NCBI RefSeq assembly: GCF_023147505.1
Contig: NZ_JAHXPB010000001.1
Span: 1-64,000, forward strand
Source: Brevundimonas sp. EYE_349
GTDB lineage: Bacteria > Pseudomonadota > Alphaproteobacteria > Caulobacterales > Caulobacteraceae
Direction: 5' to 3'
Length of the DNA: 64,000 bases
Shown here: positions 55,762 through 64,000 of the stretch, in pieces
How positions within the stretch are numbered: the stretch's first letter is position 1
Layout: each line of letters begins with the position of its first letter
Translations under genes and position numbers: made by a program
Notes under the pieces: model-generated
What the model was told of the DNA's origin: nothing
The model's input: only the letters and a program-made list of their open reading frames with translations
Database searches by the model: none

Positions 55762-57075
55762 ATGTCACAAGCCCGCACCCGCTATTCATCCGTCGCCATC
55801 GCCCTGCACTGGGCCATCGCGCTTCTGATCCTGTCGATGATCCCTATGGGTTTGTGGATGACATCGGCGATCGACAACACCGACAGTCAGGCCTTGGCCT
55901 ATCGGGTATTTCAGATTCACAAGTCGATCGGCTTTCTGATCCTGGCGCTGACAGTGGTGCGGATCGTCTGGCGGCTGACGCATCGGCCGCCCGCCTTGCC
56001 CAGGACGATGAAGCGGTGGGAGGCCTTTGCGGCGGGCGCGACCCATGTGGCCTTCTACGCCCTGTTGCTGGCTCTGCCTCTGACAGGCTGGCTTTATGTG
56101 TCCGCAGGCTGGGCGGTGTCGCAGGATCGCGCGTTGGAGGTGGCGACCAGTTGGTTCGGCCTGTTCCCCATTCCGCACCTGCCAGGTGTGGCCGAACTGT
56201 CGATCCAGATGCGGCGGGCGCTGGCCTTTCAGGCTATGGGCGCCCATTCGCTGATGGCCTGGGGCGCGGTTGTGCTGATCGTGCTGCACGTCGGCGCCGC
56301 CCTGAAGCATCAGTTCGTCGATAGGGACGGCGTGCTGGGTCATATGGTTCCCGGTCTGAAGTCCGGTCATGCCGATGAATCTGTCGCTCCTCCACCGGCG
56401 CCAGTCTGGGCCGAGCGCGCGGCAGGCGTCGCCCTGGTTCTGGCCGTCGCCGTCGCTGGGGCCATCGCAGCCCGGCCCTATGCCTTGACGGAAAGCCAAC
56501 TGGCCGAGATCGCGCCGGCGCCTGTCGTCGTCTCAACTCAGCCGAAGCCCGAGGCCCCCGTCACGCCAGGCACGGCGGCCGCATGGACCATCGACGCGGC
56601 CGTCTCCAGCATCCGCTTCACCGGAACGCACGCCGGGAAACGATTCGAAGGTCGATTCGACAAATGGGATGGCCAGGTGTGGTTCGACCCGGCCGATCTG
56701 GCGGGATCGAAGGCCGTTGTGCTTGTCCAAACCGCGTCCGCGCGGACGGGCGATCCAACGCAGGAAGGCTCTTTGCAGGGCGCGGAATGGTTCGATCCAG
56801 CGCAATATCCGGTCGCCCGTTTCGAGGCGACGCGCTTCCGATCCCTGGGCGGCGACCGCTATGAGGCGGCGGGCGACCTGCGCATCAAGACCACCACCAT
56901 CCCCGTGGTTCTGCCGTTCCGGTTCAGCGAATCCGGCGGCGTGGCCAAGGTGGAAGGCGCGCTGGAGCTGGATCGGACGGCGCTCGATCTCGGCATGGCC
57001 TCGGACGCTGCGGCGGATTGGGTGTCCAAAATGGTCGGGGTTCGGATCGAGGTCTCTGCGCGTCGCGCGTCGTGA
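55762..57075 (+). CDS. Cytochrome b561-YceI fusion protein
   Basis: The product has 437 residues. Residues 1-190 form a four-helix bacterial cytochrome b561 with candidate heme ligands His16 ('IALHWAIALL'), His53 ('QIHKSIGFLI') and His in 'GAHSLMAWG' and 'IVLHVGAAL'. A fifth helix near residue 215-230 leads into a periplasmic YceI domain (about 270-437; 'WTIDAAVSSIRFTGTHAGKRFEGRFDKWDG'). b561 passes electrons to or from quinone. The fusion ties the quinone-binding barrel to the membrane. An ATG two codons after a GTG is used. Confidence 0.92.
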   Translation: MSQARTRYSSVAIALHWAIALLILSMIPMGLWMTSAIDNTDSQALAYRVFQIHKSIGFLILALTVVRIVWRLTHRPPALPRTMKRWEAFAAGATHVAFYALLLALPLTGWLYVSAGWAVSQDRALEVATSWFGLFPIPHLPGVAELSIQMRRALAFQAMGAHSLMAWGAVVLIVLHVGAALKHQFVDRDGVLGHMVPGLKSGHADESVAPPPAPVWAERAAGVALVLAVAVAGAIAARPYALTESQLAEIAPAPVVVSTQPKPEAPVTPGTAAAWTIDAAVSSIRFTGTHAGKRFEGRFDKWDGQVWFDPADLAGSKAVVLVQTASARTGDPTQEGSLQGAEWFDPAQYPVARFEATRFRSLGGDRYEAAGDLRIKTTTIPVVLPFRFSESGGVAKVEGALELDRTALDLGMASDAAADWVSKMVGVRIEVSARRAS

Positions 57076-57146
57076 ACCGGCGCTTGCCCTGACGGAAACG
57101 AGGGCTTACGGCTCCGCGCCTTGATGAACGATTCAGGGAGCGGTCG

Positions 57147-58106
57147 ATGACCCTCGCACTTCTGTTTCCGGGCCAGGGCAGCCAGGCGGTCGGCATGGGC
57201 GCGCAACTGGCCGACGCCTTCGCCTCCGCTCGCGATGTCTTCGCCGAGGTGGACGAGGCCCTGGGCCAGAAGCTGTCGGTGCTGATGCGCGAAGGGCCAG
57301 AGGATCAGCTGACCCTGACCGAGAACGCCCAACCGGCCCTGATGGCCGTGTCGGTCGCCGCCATCCGCGCCCTGAAGGCCGAGTTCGGTTTCGACGTTTC
57401 GACGGCGGCCTATGTCGCCGGTCACTCGCTGGGCGAATACTCGGCGCTGGCGGCGGCGGGGGCGATCTCGCTGTCGGACACGGCGCGGCTCTTGAAGCTG
57501 CGCGGTCAGGCCATGCAGCGCGCCGTGCCGGTGGGGCAGGGGGCGATGGCCTCTCTGATCGGCCCAAAGACCGATCTGGCGCTGGCGGAGGCCGCTGCGG
57601 CGGCGGGTGCGGAACTGGGCGTCTGCGTGGTCGCCAACGATAATAACGCGGGCAACATCGTCATCTCCGGCGAGAAGGCGGCGGTCGACCGCGCCATCGA
57701 AAAGGCCAAGGAACTGGGCGCGCGGGCGATCCCGCTGAACGTCTCGGCGCCCTTCCACTGCCCGCTGATGCAGCCCGCCGCCGACGAGATGGCTCAGGCC
57801 CTGGCTTCGGCAACGATCCTGGCGCCCGTCGTGCCTGTGGTCGCCAATGTTCTGGCGCGCCCGGAAAGCGACCCCGAAGTCATCCGTCGCCTGCTGGTCG
57901 AGCAAGTCACCGGCCGCGTGCGTTGGCGCGAGAGCATGGAGTGGATGGCGACGTCGGATTCTCAAGGAGGGGGCGGCGTGACGCGCTTCGTCGAGATCGG
58001 CTCGGGCAAGGTTCTGACCGGCATGGCCAAGCGGATCGCGCCGGACGCTGAAGGCTTGGCGCTGAACAGCCCGGAATATCTGGAAGCCTTCGCCAAGGGC
58101 GTCTGA
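57147..58106 (+). CDS. fabD: Malonyl-CoA:ACP transacylase
   Basis: The product has 319 residues. 'LLFPGQGSQAVGMG' starts the fold; Ser94 in 'GHSLGEYSA' is the acyl-carrying residue and 'NVSAPFHCPLM' holds the His. It loads malonate onto ACP for fatty acid synthesis. It heads fabD-fabG-acpP-fabF, with a repeat element between it and fabG. Confidence 0.97.
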   Translation: MTLALLFPGQGSQAVGMGAQLADAFASARDVFAEVDEALGQKLSVLMREGPEDQLTLTENAQPALMAVSVAAIRALKAEFGFDVSTAAYVAGHSLGEYSALAAAGAISLSDTARLLKLRGQAMQRAVPVGQGAMASLIGPKTDLALAEAAAAAGAELGVCVVANDNNAGNIVISGEKAAVDRAIEKAKELGARAIPLNVSAPFHCPLMQPAADEMAQALASATILAPVVPVVANVLARPESDPEVIRRLLVEQVTGRVRWRESMEWMATSDSQGGGGVTRFVEIGSGKVLTGMAKRIAPDAEGLALNSPEYLEAFAKGV

Positions 58107-58118
58107 CCATACCCAATG

Positions 58119-58240
58119 CCGTCATCCTCGGGCTTGACCCGAGGATCGGACCATCCGCACTTCGGCGCTAGTAGCGAGCGCTGACATAGATATCGGCGTC
58201 GCACGGCGCCTGATCCTCCGGTCAAGCCCGAGGATGACGG
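58119..58240. repeat. REP-like element: paired inverted palindromes between fabD and fabG
   Basis: Two 29-base arms (58119-58147 and 58212-58240) are inverted copies with one mismatch. Each arm itself holds a hairpin, CCTCGGG-CTTGA-CCCGAGG in the first. The 64-base centre is unrelated. Such arms are scattered in many alphaproteobacterial genomes as REP or MITE-type repeats; only this copy occurs in the window. Confidence 0.85.
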
Positions 58241-58256
58241 AAGAAGGAGAGGACGA

Positions 58257-58997
58257 ATGTTCAATCTTGCAGGCAAGACCGCGCTGGTGACCGGCGCGAC
58301 GGGCGGAATCGGAGGGGCGGTGGCGCGGGCGCTGCACGCCCAGGGCGCGACCGTGGTGCTGTCGGGCACGCGTGAGGCGGTTCTGGCCGATCTGGCCAAG
58401 GAACTGGGCGAACGCGCTCACTTCGCCACCGCCAACCTGTCGGACCCGGAATCAGTCGACAATCTGGTCGCTGCGGCGGAAACGGCGGCGGGCGCGCCGC
58501 TCGACATCCTGGTGGCCAACGCGGGCATCACCAAGGACGGCCTGCTGATGCGGATGAAGGACGAGGATTTCCAGTCGGTCATCCAGATCAATCTGGAAAG
58601 CTATTTCCGCCTGACCCGCGCGGCGGTGAAGGGGATGATGAAGCGCCGCTCGGGCCGAATCATCGGCGTGACATCGGTGGTCGGCGTGACCGGCAATCCG
58701 GGCCAGACCAACTATTCGGCGTCCAAGGCCGGCATGATCGGCTTTTCCAAGTCGCTGGCCCAGGAGGTCGGCTCGCGAGGGATCACGGTCAACTGCATCG
58801 CGCCGGGCTTCATCGCCTCGCCGATGACCGATGTGCTGAACGATCAGCAGCGCGAAGCCATCCTGACCAAGATTCCCGCCGGGCGCCTGGGCACGGGCGA
58901 CGAGATCGCCGCCGCCGCCGTTTATCTGTCGTCGAACGAAGCCGCCTATGTCACGGGCCAGACCCTGCATGTGAACGGCGGCATGGCGATGATTTAA
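58257..58997 (+). CDS. fabG: 3-oxoacyl-ACP reductase
   Basis: The product has 246 residues, an SDR enzyme. The cofactor motif 'TGATGGIG' and catalytic Ser140, Tyr153 and Lys157 ('GVTSVVGV...NYSASKAG') are intact. It reduces beta-ketoacyl-ACP with NADPH. An AAGGAGAGG site overlaps the end of the REP-like element. Confidence 0.97.
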   Translation: MFNLAGKTALVTGATGGIGGAVARALHAQGATVVLSGTREAVLADLAKELGERAHFATANLSDPESVDNLVAAAETAAGAPLDILVANAGITKDGLLMRMKDEDFQSVIQINLESYFRLTRAAVKGMMKRRSGRIIGVTSVVGVTGNPGQTNYSASKAGMIGFSKSLAQEVGSRGITVNCIAPGFIASPMTDVLNDQQREAILTKIPAGRLGTGDEIAAAAVYLSSNEAAYVTGQTLHVNGGMAMI

Positions 58998-59176
58998 GGC
59001 TCGTCGCCGTCATCACGACGCGCAACAGACTATTTCCAGCCCGAAAGCCTGTGCTAAAGGGCTTGATGCAACGGCGGTTCGGGCTTTCGGGCTTGCGTCG
59101 CCTTCGCTGCCGTGAGACGGCGATTTCTGAGCTACCCCCGCCTCTACGGCGATTTCAAACAGGCAGAGAGACACTG

Positions 59177-59416
59177 ATGTCCGACACCCTCGAGCGCGTT
59201 CGCAAGATCGTCATCGACCACCTGGACGCCGATCCGGACAAGGTCACGGAAAAGGCCAGCTTCATCGACGACCTGGGCGCCGACTCGCTCGATAACGTCG
59301 AGCTGGTGATGGCCTTCGAAGAAGAATTCGACATCGAGATCCCGGATGACGCCGCCGAGCACATCCAAACGGTCGGCGATGCGGTCAAGTTCATCGACGA
59401 AAAGTCGGCGGGCTGA
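59177..59416 (+). CDS. acpP: Acyl carrier protein
   Basis: The product has 79 residues, acidic. The phosphopantetheine serine is Ser37 in '[15 protein letters not shown]'. It carries growing acyl chains. The leader is about 180 bases and holds no gene. A terminator follows, so acpP can be expressed above its neighbours. Confidence 0.98.
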   Translation: MSDTLERVRKIVIDHLDADPDKVTEKASFIDDLGADSLDNVELVMAFEEEFDIEIPDDAAEHIQTVGDAVKFIDEKSAG

Positions 59417-59454
59417 TCCCAGCCTCCGACGGGAAGCCGAAAGGCTGACGGTTC

Positions 59455-59498
59455 AAAGGGCCGCCCGGCGCTCCTAGCGGAGACGCCCGGCGGCCTTT
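59455..59498 (+). terminator. Terminator after acpP
   Basis: AAAGGGCCGCC-GGCG pairs with CGCC-GGCGGCCTTT with one C-C mismatch and a 13-base loop. Confidence 0.8.
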
Positions 59499-59569
59499 AC
59501 TGTTTCTGACCGCGACGAATCCCCATGTGATTCCGTCGGGGAAAGTTTGGAGCTGAAGGAGCACGCACC

Positions 59570-60841
59570 ATGCGCCGCGTCGTCGTTACGGGCATCGGTC
59601 TGCTGACACCCCTGGGCTGGGGCGTCGAGAAGAGCTGGCAAGGCATCGTCGAGGGACGGTCGGGCATCGGCCCTATCACCGCCTTCGATACCGAAGGCTA
59701 TGGCTGCACCATCGCTGGCGAAGTGCCGAGCGTTGATGGACGCGGCGGCGGTGGCGAAGGCGACTTCGACCCTGACCAGATCATGTCGCCCAAGGACCGG
59801 AAGCGCGTCGACGACTTCATCCTTTACGCCATCGCCGCCGCAGACGAGGCGCTGGCCGATGCGAATTGGAAACCGGAGACCGAGGCGGACCGCGAGGCCA
59901 CGGGCGTCATGGTGGGGTCCGGCATCGGCGGCCTGGGGCCCATCGCGGAGACGGCCATCGTCCTGAAGGAACAGGGCGTGCGACGGGTCAGCCCCTTCTT
60001 CATTCCCTCGGCCTTGATCAACCTGGCGTCGGGCCAGATTTCGATCCGCCATGGGCTGAAGGGCCCCAACCATTCGGTCGTGACCGCCTGCGCCACCGGC
60101 GCCCACGCCATTGGCGACGCGGCGCGGATGATCGCCTTGGGAGACGCCGAGGTGATGGTGGCCGGTGGGGCGGAAAGCTCCATCGTGCCCATCGGCATCG
60201 CCGGTTTCCTGGCCTGCAAGGCGCTGTGCACGGCTTATAACGACACGCCCGAGACGGCTTCGCGGCCCTATGACCGGGGCCACGCCGGCTTCGTCATGGG
60301 CGAGGGCGCCGGGGTCATGGTGCTGGAGGAGTACGAGCACGCCAAGGCGCGTGGGGCCAAGATTTACGCCGAAGTCGTGGGCTATGGCATGAGCGGCGAC
60401 GCCTATCACATCACCGCTCCGTCCGAAGACGGCGACGGCGGCCTGCGCGCCATGAAGATGGCGCTGAAACGAGCCGGAATGCAGCCGTCCGATCTGGATT
60501 ACGTCAACGCCCACGGCACATCGACCATGGCCGACTGGATCGAGCTGAAGGCGGTCGAGCGGCTGGTGGGCGATCACGCGCCGAACGTGGCGGTATCCTC
60601 GACCAAATCGATGACGGGACACCTGCTGGGCGCGGCGGGCGCCATTGAGAGCATCTTCTCTGTCCTGGCCATTCGCGACCAGATCGCGCCGCCCACGATC
60701 AATCTGACCGATCCCGAAATGGAAACGCCCATCGACCTGGTGCCCAACCAGGCCAAACCGATGAAGATCGATGTCGCCATGTCTAACAGCTTCGGCTTTG
60801 GCGGCACCAACGCCTCGGTCATCTTCAAGAAGGTGGACTGA
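59570..60841 (+). CDS. fabF: 3-oxoacyl-ACP synthase II
   Basis: The product has 423 residues. The Cys-His-His triad is visible: Cys174 in 'VVTACATGAHAIGDA', His in 'NAHGTSTMA' and in 'KSMTGHLLGAAG'. It extends acyl-ACP, including the step to C18. mltG begins two bases after its stop. Confidence 0.97.
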   Translation: MRRVVVTGIGLLTPLGWGVEKSWQGIVEGRSGIGPITAFDTEGYGCTIAGEVPSVDGRGGGGEGDFDPDQIMSPKDRKRVDDFILYAIAAADEALADANWKPETEADREATGVMVGSGIGGLGPIAETAIVLKEQGVRRVSPFFIPSALINLASGQISIRHGLKGPNHSVVTACATGAHAIGDAARMIALGDAEVMVAGGAESSIVPIGIAGFLACKALCTAYNDTPETASRPYDRGHAGFVMGEGAGVMVLEEYEHAKARGAKIYAEVVGYGMSGDAYHITAPSEDGDGGLRAMKMALKRAGMQPSDLDYVNAHGTSTMADWIELKAVERLVGDHAPNVAVSSTKSMTGHLLGAAGAIESIFSVLAIRDQIAPPTINLTDPEMETPIDLVPNQAKPMKIDVAMSNSFGFGGTNASVIFKKVD

Positions 60842-60842
60842 G

Positions 60843-61997
60843 GTGTTCGGACGGGGACGGGGCGAGAAGTCGAGCGGACGGTCGGGGTTCGCGGTCTCGC
60901 TGCTGACCGCATCGGCGACCTTCGGCCTGTTCCTGCTGGTCGCGTTGATCTCGGTCTGGGCGGTCTATTATGCGCCCGGTCCGTCGGCGCGGCAGGGCGA
61001 CAAGACGGTCGTGACCTTGGCCAGCGGTTCCGGCGTCTCCGCCATCGCCGCCAAGATGAAGGCCGAGGGCGTCATCCGTTCGACCGACCTGTTCCGTGCG
61101 GCGGCGACCCTCACCGGGGCGGATCGTCGGCTGAGGGCCGGGGAATATGAAGTGCCCTCGGGCATGTCCTTGGCCGGGGTGTTGAATCTGCTGGTCGAAG
61201 GGCGGGTTGTCCGTCACTTCGTGACCCTGCCAGAGGGGTGGTCCTCGCTTCAGGCGGTGGACATTCTGAACAAGGAGCCGGTGTTGATCGGCACGGTCGC
61301 GGACACGCCTGAAGAAGGCAGTCTGTGGCCCGACACCTATGAGGTGGCGCGCGGCGATACGCGCCAGTCGGTGATCGACCGGATGCAGCGCGCGGCGAGC
61401 GAGAACCTGCGTTTGCTGTGGAGCCAGCGTTCGCCCGCGACCGTGGCGCGCACGCCGGAAGAGGCGGTCGTCCTGGCCTCCATCGTCGAAAAGGAAACCG
61501 CCTTGGCGGCCGAGCGGCCGCGCGTGGCGGCGGTCTTCTCCAACCGATTGCGCGCCGGAATGCGCCTGGAGAGCGACCCGACCATCGTTTACGGCATCAC
61601 CAAGGGGCGGCCGCTGGGGCGCGGCATCCGGCGTTCCGAACTGCTGGCCGCGACGCCTTGGAACACCTACCAGATCAACGGCCTGCCCCCGACGCCGATC
61701 GCCAATCCGGGTGTGGAGGCGGTCAAGGCCGTGCTGAACCCACCGGCGGATCCCGCCCTGTTCTTTGTTGCGGATGGATCGGGCGGCCACGCCTTCGCCC
61801 TGACCTATGACGAGCATCAGCGCAACGTGGCCCGCTGGCGCCAGATCGAGCGTCAGAAGGCGGGCTTGCCGCCAGAGGAGCCCGCACCCCTAGTTCCTGG
61901 AACCAACCCGGCGCCGATGACGCCAGCGGCCGAACAATCCGCGACGGGGCAGGCGACCATCACCCTGCCGCCCGGCGCCAGTCAGGGGGCGAGATGA
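60843..61997 (+). CDS. mltG: Endolytic murein transglycosylase MltG
   Basis: The product has 384 residues. One N-terminal membrane helix ('VSLLTASATFGLFLLVALISVWAVYY') leads to a LysM-like region and the YceG/MltG catalytic domain, where Glu in 'LASIVEKETALAAERPRVAAVF' is the catalytic residue. It cuts nascent glycan strands. The GTG start at 60843 follows AAGGTGG at the end of fabF. It overlaps the yicC-like gene by four bases. Confidence 0.94.
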   Translation: MFGRGRGEKSSGRSGFAVSLLTASATFGLFLLVALISVWAVYYAPGPSARQGDKTVVTLASGSGVSAIAAKMKAEGVIRSTDLFRAAATLTGADRRLRAGEYEVPSGMSLAGVLNLLVEGRVVRHFVTLPEGWSSLQAVDILNKEPVLIGTVADTPEEGSLWPDTYEVARGDTRQSVIDRMQRAASENLRLLWSQRSPATVARTPEEAVVLASIVEKETALAAERPRVAAVFSNRLRAGMRLESDPTIVYGITKGRPLGRGIRRSELLAATPWNTYQINGLPPTPIANPGVEAVKAVLNPPADPALFFVADGSGGHAFALTYDEHQRNVARWRQIERQKAGLPPEEPAPLVPGTNPAPMTPAAEQSATGQATITLPPGASQGAR

Positions 61998-62878
61998 CCG
62001 CGCTATCAGGCATGACGGGATTCGGTCGGGCGGACGGCGCCGGCGACGGCTGGACCTGGTCGGTCGAGGCCCGGTCCGTCAACGGCCGCAACCTGGAGGT
62101 CCGGTTTCGCGCACCGCATGGCTTCGACGCTGTCGAGCGAGCGGCCAAGGCGGCGGGACAGGCGCGGTTCGCACGCGGTCAGGTCAGCATTGGCCTGCAG
62201 GCCAAACGCACCGACTCCGGTGAAGCGTCGGTCGCCATCAACGCCGCCGTGCTGGCGCGTTATCTGACCTTGGCCAATGAACTGGCCGAGGATGGCGCGA
62301 CGCCGCCGTCGGCGGACGGGTTGTTGGCGTTGAGGGGCGTGATCGAGACGCCCGAAGAGGTTGACGATCCCGAGGCGCGGGCGGTGCTGGAAGCCGCCAT
62401 GGCCCAGACCGTCGAGAAGGCGCTTGACGCCTTGAAGGTGTCGCGTCAGCAGGAGGGTGCGCTTCTGGCTCCCGTGCTGGAGGATTTCATCACCAGGATC
62501 GAAACCCTCACGGCCGAGGCCGAAGGCGAAGCGGCGGCGCAGGTCGAAACGATCCGCGAACGGTTCACACGCCGCATCAGCGAACTGGCCCCCGATGCGC
62601 CAGGATTGGAAGACCGGGTCTTCCTGGAAGCGGCCGCTCTGGCCACCAAGGCGGACGTGCGCGAGGAGCTGGATCGGCTGACCGCTCATGTCGCGGCGGC
62701 GCGCCAGCTTGTGGCTTCAGCGCCCGCCGGGCGGAAACTCGACTTCCTGATGCAGGAATTCATGCGTGAGGCCAACACGCTGTGCTCGAAATCGGCTACG
62801 ACCGCGCTCACCGGAATCGGCCTGGAGCTCAAGGCCGTCATCGAACAGTTGCGTGAGCAGGTCCAGAATGTCGAATGA
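61994..62878 (+). CDS. YicC/YloC family endoribonuclease
   Basis: The product has 294 residues. 'LSGMTGFGRADG', 'SVEARSVNGRNLEVRFR' and the C-terminal 'GRKLDFLMQEFMREANTLCSKS' are the YicC hallmarks. E. coli YicC is an RNase that acts on small RNAs. It overlaps mltG (ATGA) and gmk, as in many alphaproteobacteria. Confidence 0.95.
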   Translation: MTALSGMTGFGRADGAGDGWTWSVEARSVNGRNLEVRFRAPHGFDAVERAAKAAGQARFARGQVSIGLQAKRTDSGEASVAINAAVLARYLTLANELAEDGATPPSADGLLALRGVIETPEEVDDPEARAVLEAAMAQTVEKALDALKVSRQQEGALLAPVLEDFITRIETLTAEAEGEAAAQVETIRERFTRRISELAPDAPGLEDRVFLEAAALATKADVREELDRLTAHVAAARQLVASAPAGRKLDFLMQEFMREANTLCSKSATTALTGIGLELKAVIEQLREQVQNVE

Positions 62879-63509
62879 ACGCACGCCCCGCCGGGGCGTC
62901 CTCCTGATCGTCGCCAGCCCTTCGGGCGCGGGCAAGACGTCGCTTTGCCGCCGACTGATGGCGGATCACGGGGGGCTGGAGTTGTCCGTGTCCATGACCA
63001 CGCGCGGCATACGGCCGGGCGAGGTGGACGGGCGCGACTACCACTTTGTCGGGCATGACCAGTTTCAGCGCCTGATCGACGAAGACGCCTTTCTGGAATG
63101 GGCCGATGTCCACGGAAATCGCTATGGCAGCCCGCGCGGGCCGGTCGACCGCGCTCTGGCCGAGGGTCGGGACGTCCTGTTCGATATCGACTGGCAGGGC
63201 GCCCGCGACGTGGCCGAGAAATGCCCCGAGGACGCCGTGCGCGTGTTCATACTGCCGCCCAGCCTGGAAGAGCTGCGCCGCCGTCTGGTGACCCGCTCCC
63301 AAGACGCCGAGGACGTGATCGAGCGCCGCGTCGCCAACGCCAAGGGCGAGATCGAACACTGCGACGCCTTCGACTATGTTCTGGTCAACGAGGACTTCGA
63401 CCGATCCTACGCCGAACTGGCCCACATCTATCACGCCGAGCGTTCGCGCCGTTTCCGTAACCTGTGGGTCGGCGACTACAAGGCCGCCCTGCTGCGCGAG
63501 GCGGTCTGA
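62868..63509 (+). CDS. gmk: Guanylate kinase
   Basis: The product has 213 residues. The P-loop 'SPSGAGKTSL' (Lys23), 'SMTTRGIRPGEVDGRDYHFV' and 'DIDWQGARDV' are complete. It makes GDP from GMP. It overlaps the yicC-like gene by 11 bases and ends the co-transcribed run. Confidence 0.97.
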   Translation: MSNERTPRRGVLLIVASPSGAGKTSLCRRLMADHGGLELSVSMTTRGIRPGEVDGRDYHFVGHDQFQRLIDEDAFLEWADVHGNRYGSPRGPVDRALAEGRDVLFDIDWQGARDVAEKCPEDAVRVFILPPSLEELRRRLVTRSQDAEDVIERRVANAKGEIEHCDAFDYVLVNEDFDRSYAELAHIYHAERSRRFRNLWVGDYKAALLREAV

Positions 63510-63514
63510 GGAAA

Positions 63515-63542
63515 ACGCCGCAGACCGGAGTCTGCGGCGTTG
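63515..63542 (+). terminator. Hairpin after gmk
   Basis: A perfect 12-bp stem AACGCCGCAGAC / GTCTGCGGCGTT with a CGGA loop. The T run is poor, so it may need Rho or serve in RNA stability. Confidence 0.65.
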
Positions 63543-63690
63543 GCACTCAACGCTACGCTACTGACCGTGGTGTGCCACGCTGAAAGGCAGCGGAGAGTAA
63601 ACGCGGTCATAGGGAAGAACCCTTAAGCCGCGACGATGATTTACGTCCTGTTCGCCCTCTGCCGTCTAAGGTCGGGACAGCGGGGGGCTC

Positions 63691-64000
63691 ATGACATCTC
63701 TGGATTCCATAGGACCGATCCTGGCGGGCAGCGCCAAGGAGCGGGCCAAACAAGCGCCGGTGCGCCTATTGCTCGCCGTTGTGATGGCCTGGGCCATGTA
63801 CGGCGGCGGCATGGCGTCATGGATTCCCGTCTGGTTGGCCGCGGCGTTGATCGTGCAGGGATTCGAGTTCTGCGCCATGGCTCCGTTCCGGCGGGATCCA
63901 CCGTCGAACAACCGTCTGTCGGTCGGCTTGGCCTTGATGTCCACGACCCTGATGGCCACTCTTTTCGGGGGGATGGCTTTGATCATCTGGACGACCAACC
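63691..64000 (+). CDS. N-terminal part of a multi-helix membrane protein, probably a sensor kinase (3' truncated by window)
   Basis: From the ATG at 63691, 103 codons run open to the window edge. A charged start is followed by membrane segments 'LLLAVVMAWAMYGGGMASWIPVWLAAALIV' and 'LSVGLALMSTTLMATLFGGMALIIW'. This resembles the membrane input region of hybrid histidine kinases of Caulobacteraceae, but no kinase sequence is in view. Confidence 0.55.
   Translation, partial: MTSLDSIGPILAGSAKERAKQAPVRLLLAVVMAWAMYGGGMASWIPVWLAAALIVQGFEFCAMAPFRRDPPSNNRLSVGLALMSTTLMATLFGGMALIIWTTN

Overview
This is a high-G+C chromosomal window from an alphaproteobacterium of the Caulobacteraceae, most like Brevundimonas. 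The order is fixed by a MipZ division-site ATPase, the flagellin regulators FlbT and FlaF, the murA-DUF2948-UPF0262-infA-maf-rng-yacG neighbourhood, and a tRNA-His with A73, which is typical of this class. The species call is inference. Almost everything is ordinary core genome, with one short accessory patch (about 12.2-13.7 kb).

Layout. 0-12.2 kb: a stretched-out version of the tuf/secE/nusG/ribosomal-stalk region. It runs tuf (3' end), a transglutaminase-like protein, a CNNM/CBS protein, tRNA-Trp, secE, nusG, rplK, rplA, a five-gene insertion, rplJ and rplL. rpoB does not follow rplL. Instead there is a terminator, a broken IS5-type transposase, a DUF6680 gene and the 3' end of tRNA-Ser(CGA). 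13.8-24.5 kb: a NUDIX/winged-helix protein, an HD hydrolase, lipoproteins, an orphan MoxR ATPase, flbT-flaF, a tiny ORF with an extreme Shine-Dalgarno sequence, ExoD, isovaleryl-CoA dehydrogenase, a GH24 muramidase, MgtE, tRNA-Leu and a FliN-type protein. 24.5-33.2 kb: lipB, an S41-like protein, msrB, tRNA-Thr, murA and its conserved followers, tRNA-Phe. 33.7-37.6 kb: exbB-exbD-tonB, tRNA-His, an aldo/keto reductase and a DUF2147 protein. 37.7-47.2 kb: ligA, an M28 peptidase, a sugar transferase, rpiA-glmU, gph, a dicarboxylate symporter and tRNA-Val. 47.2-51.9 kb: a ROK kinase, class II DAHP synthase, an ACT-less prephenate dehydratase, a Tyr/Phe-rich leader peptide and a chorismate mutase. 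51.9-57.1 kb: panC, a SPOR lipoprotein, mipZ, a J-domain protein, a YceI lipoprotein and a cytochrome b561-YceI fusion. 57.1-64 kb: fabD-fabG-acpP-fabF-mltG-yicC-gmk, followed by the start of a membrane protein.

How genes work together. Translation and secretion genes cluster in the first 12 kb. The exbB-exbD-tonB operon energises outer-membrane receptors. The 48.6-51.8 kb genes form a phenylalanine/tyrosine branch. In it the dehydratase lacks its allosteric domain, while the mutase sits behind what looks like a Tyr/Phe attenuator. The fab cluster makes acyl chains and runs into mltG, yicC and gmk with overlapping or near-overlapping starts.

The items most worth a second look are the aromatic leader peptide, the 21-codon ORF with a 14-base Shine-Dalgarno match, the rearranged stalk/rpoB junction with its island remnant at tRNA-Ser, and the paired YceI proteins.
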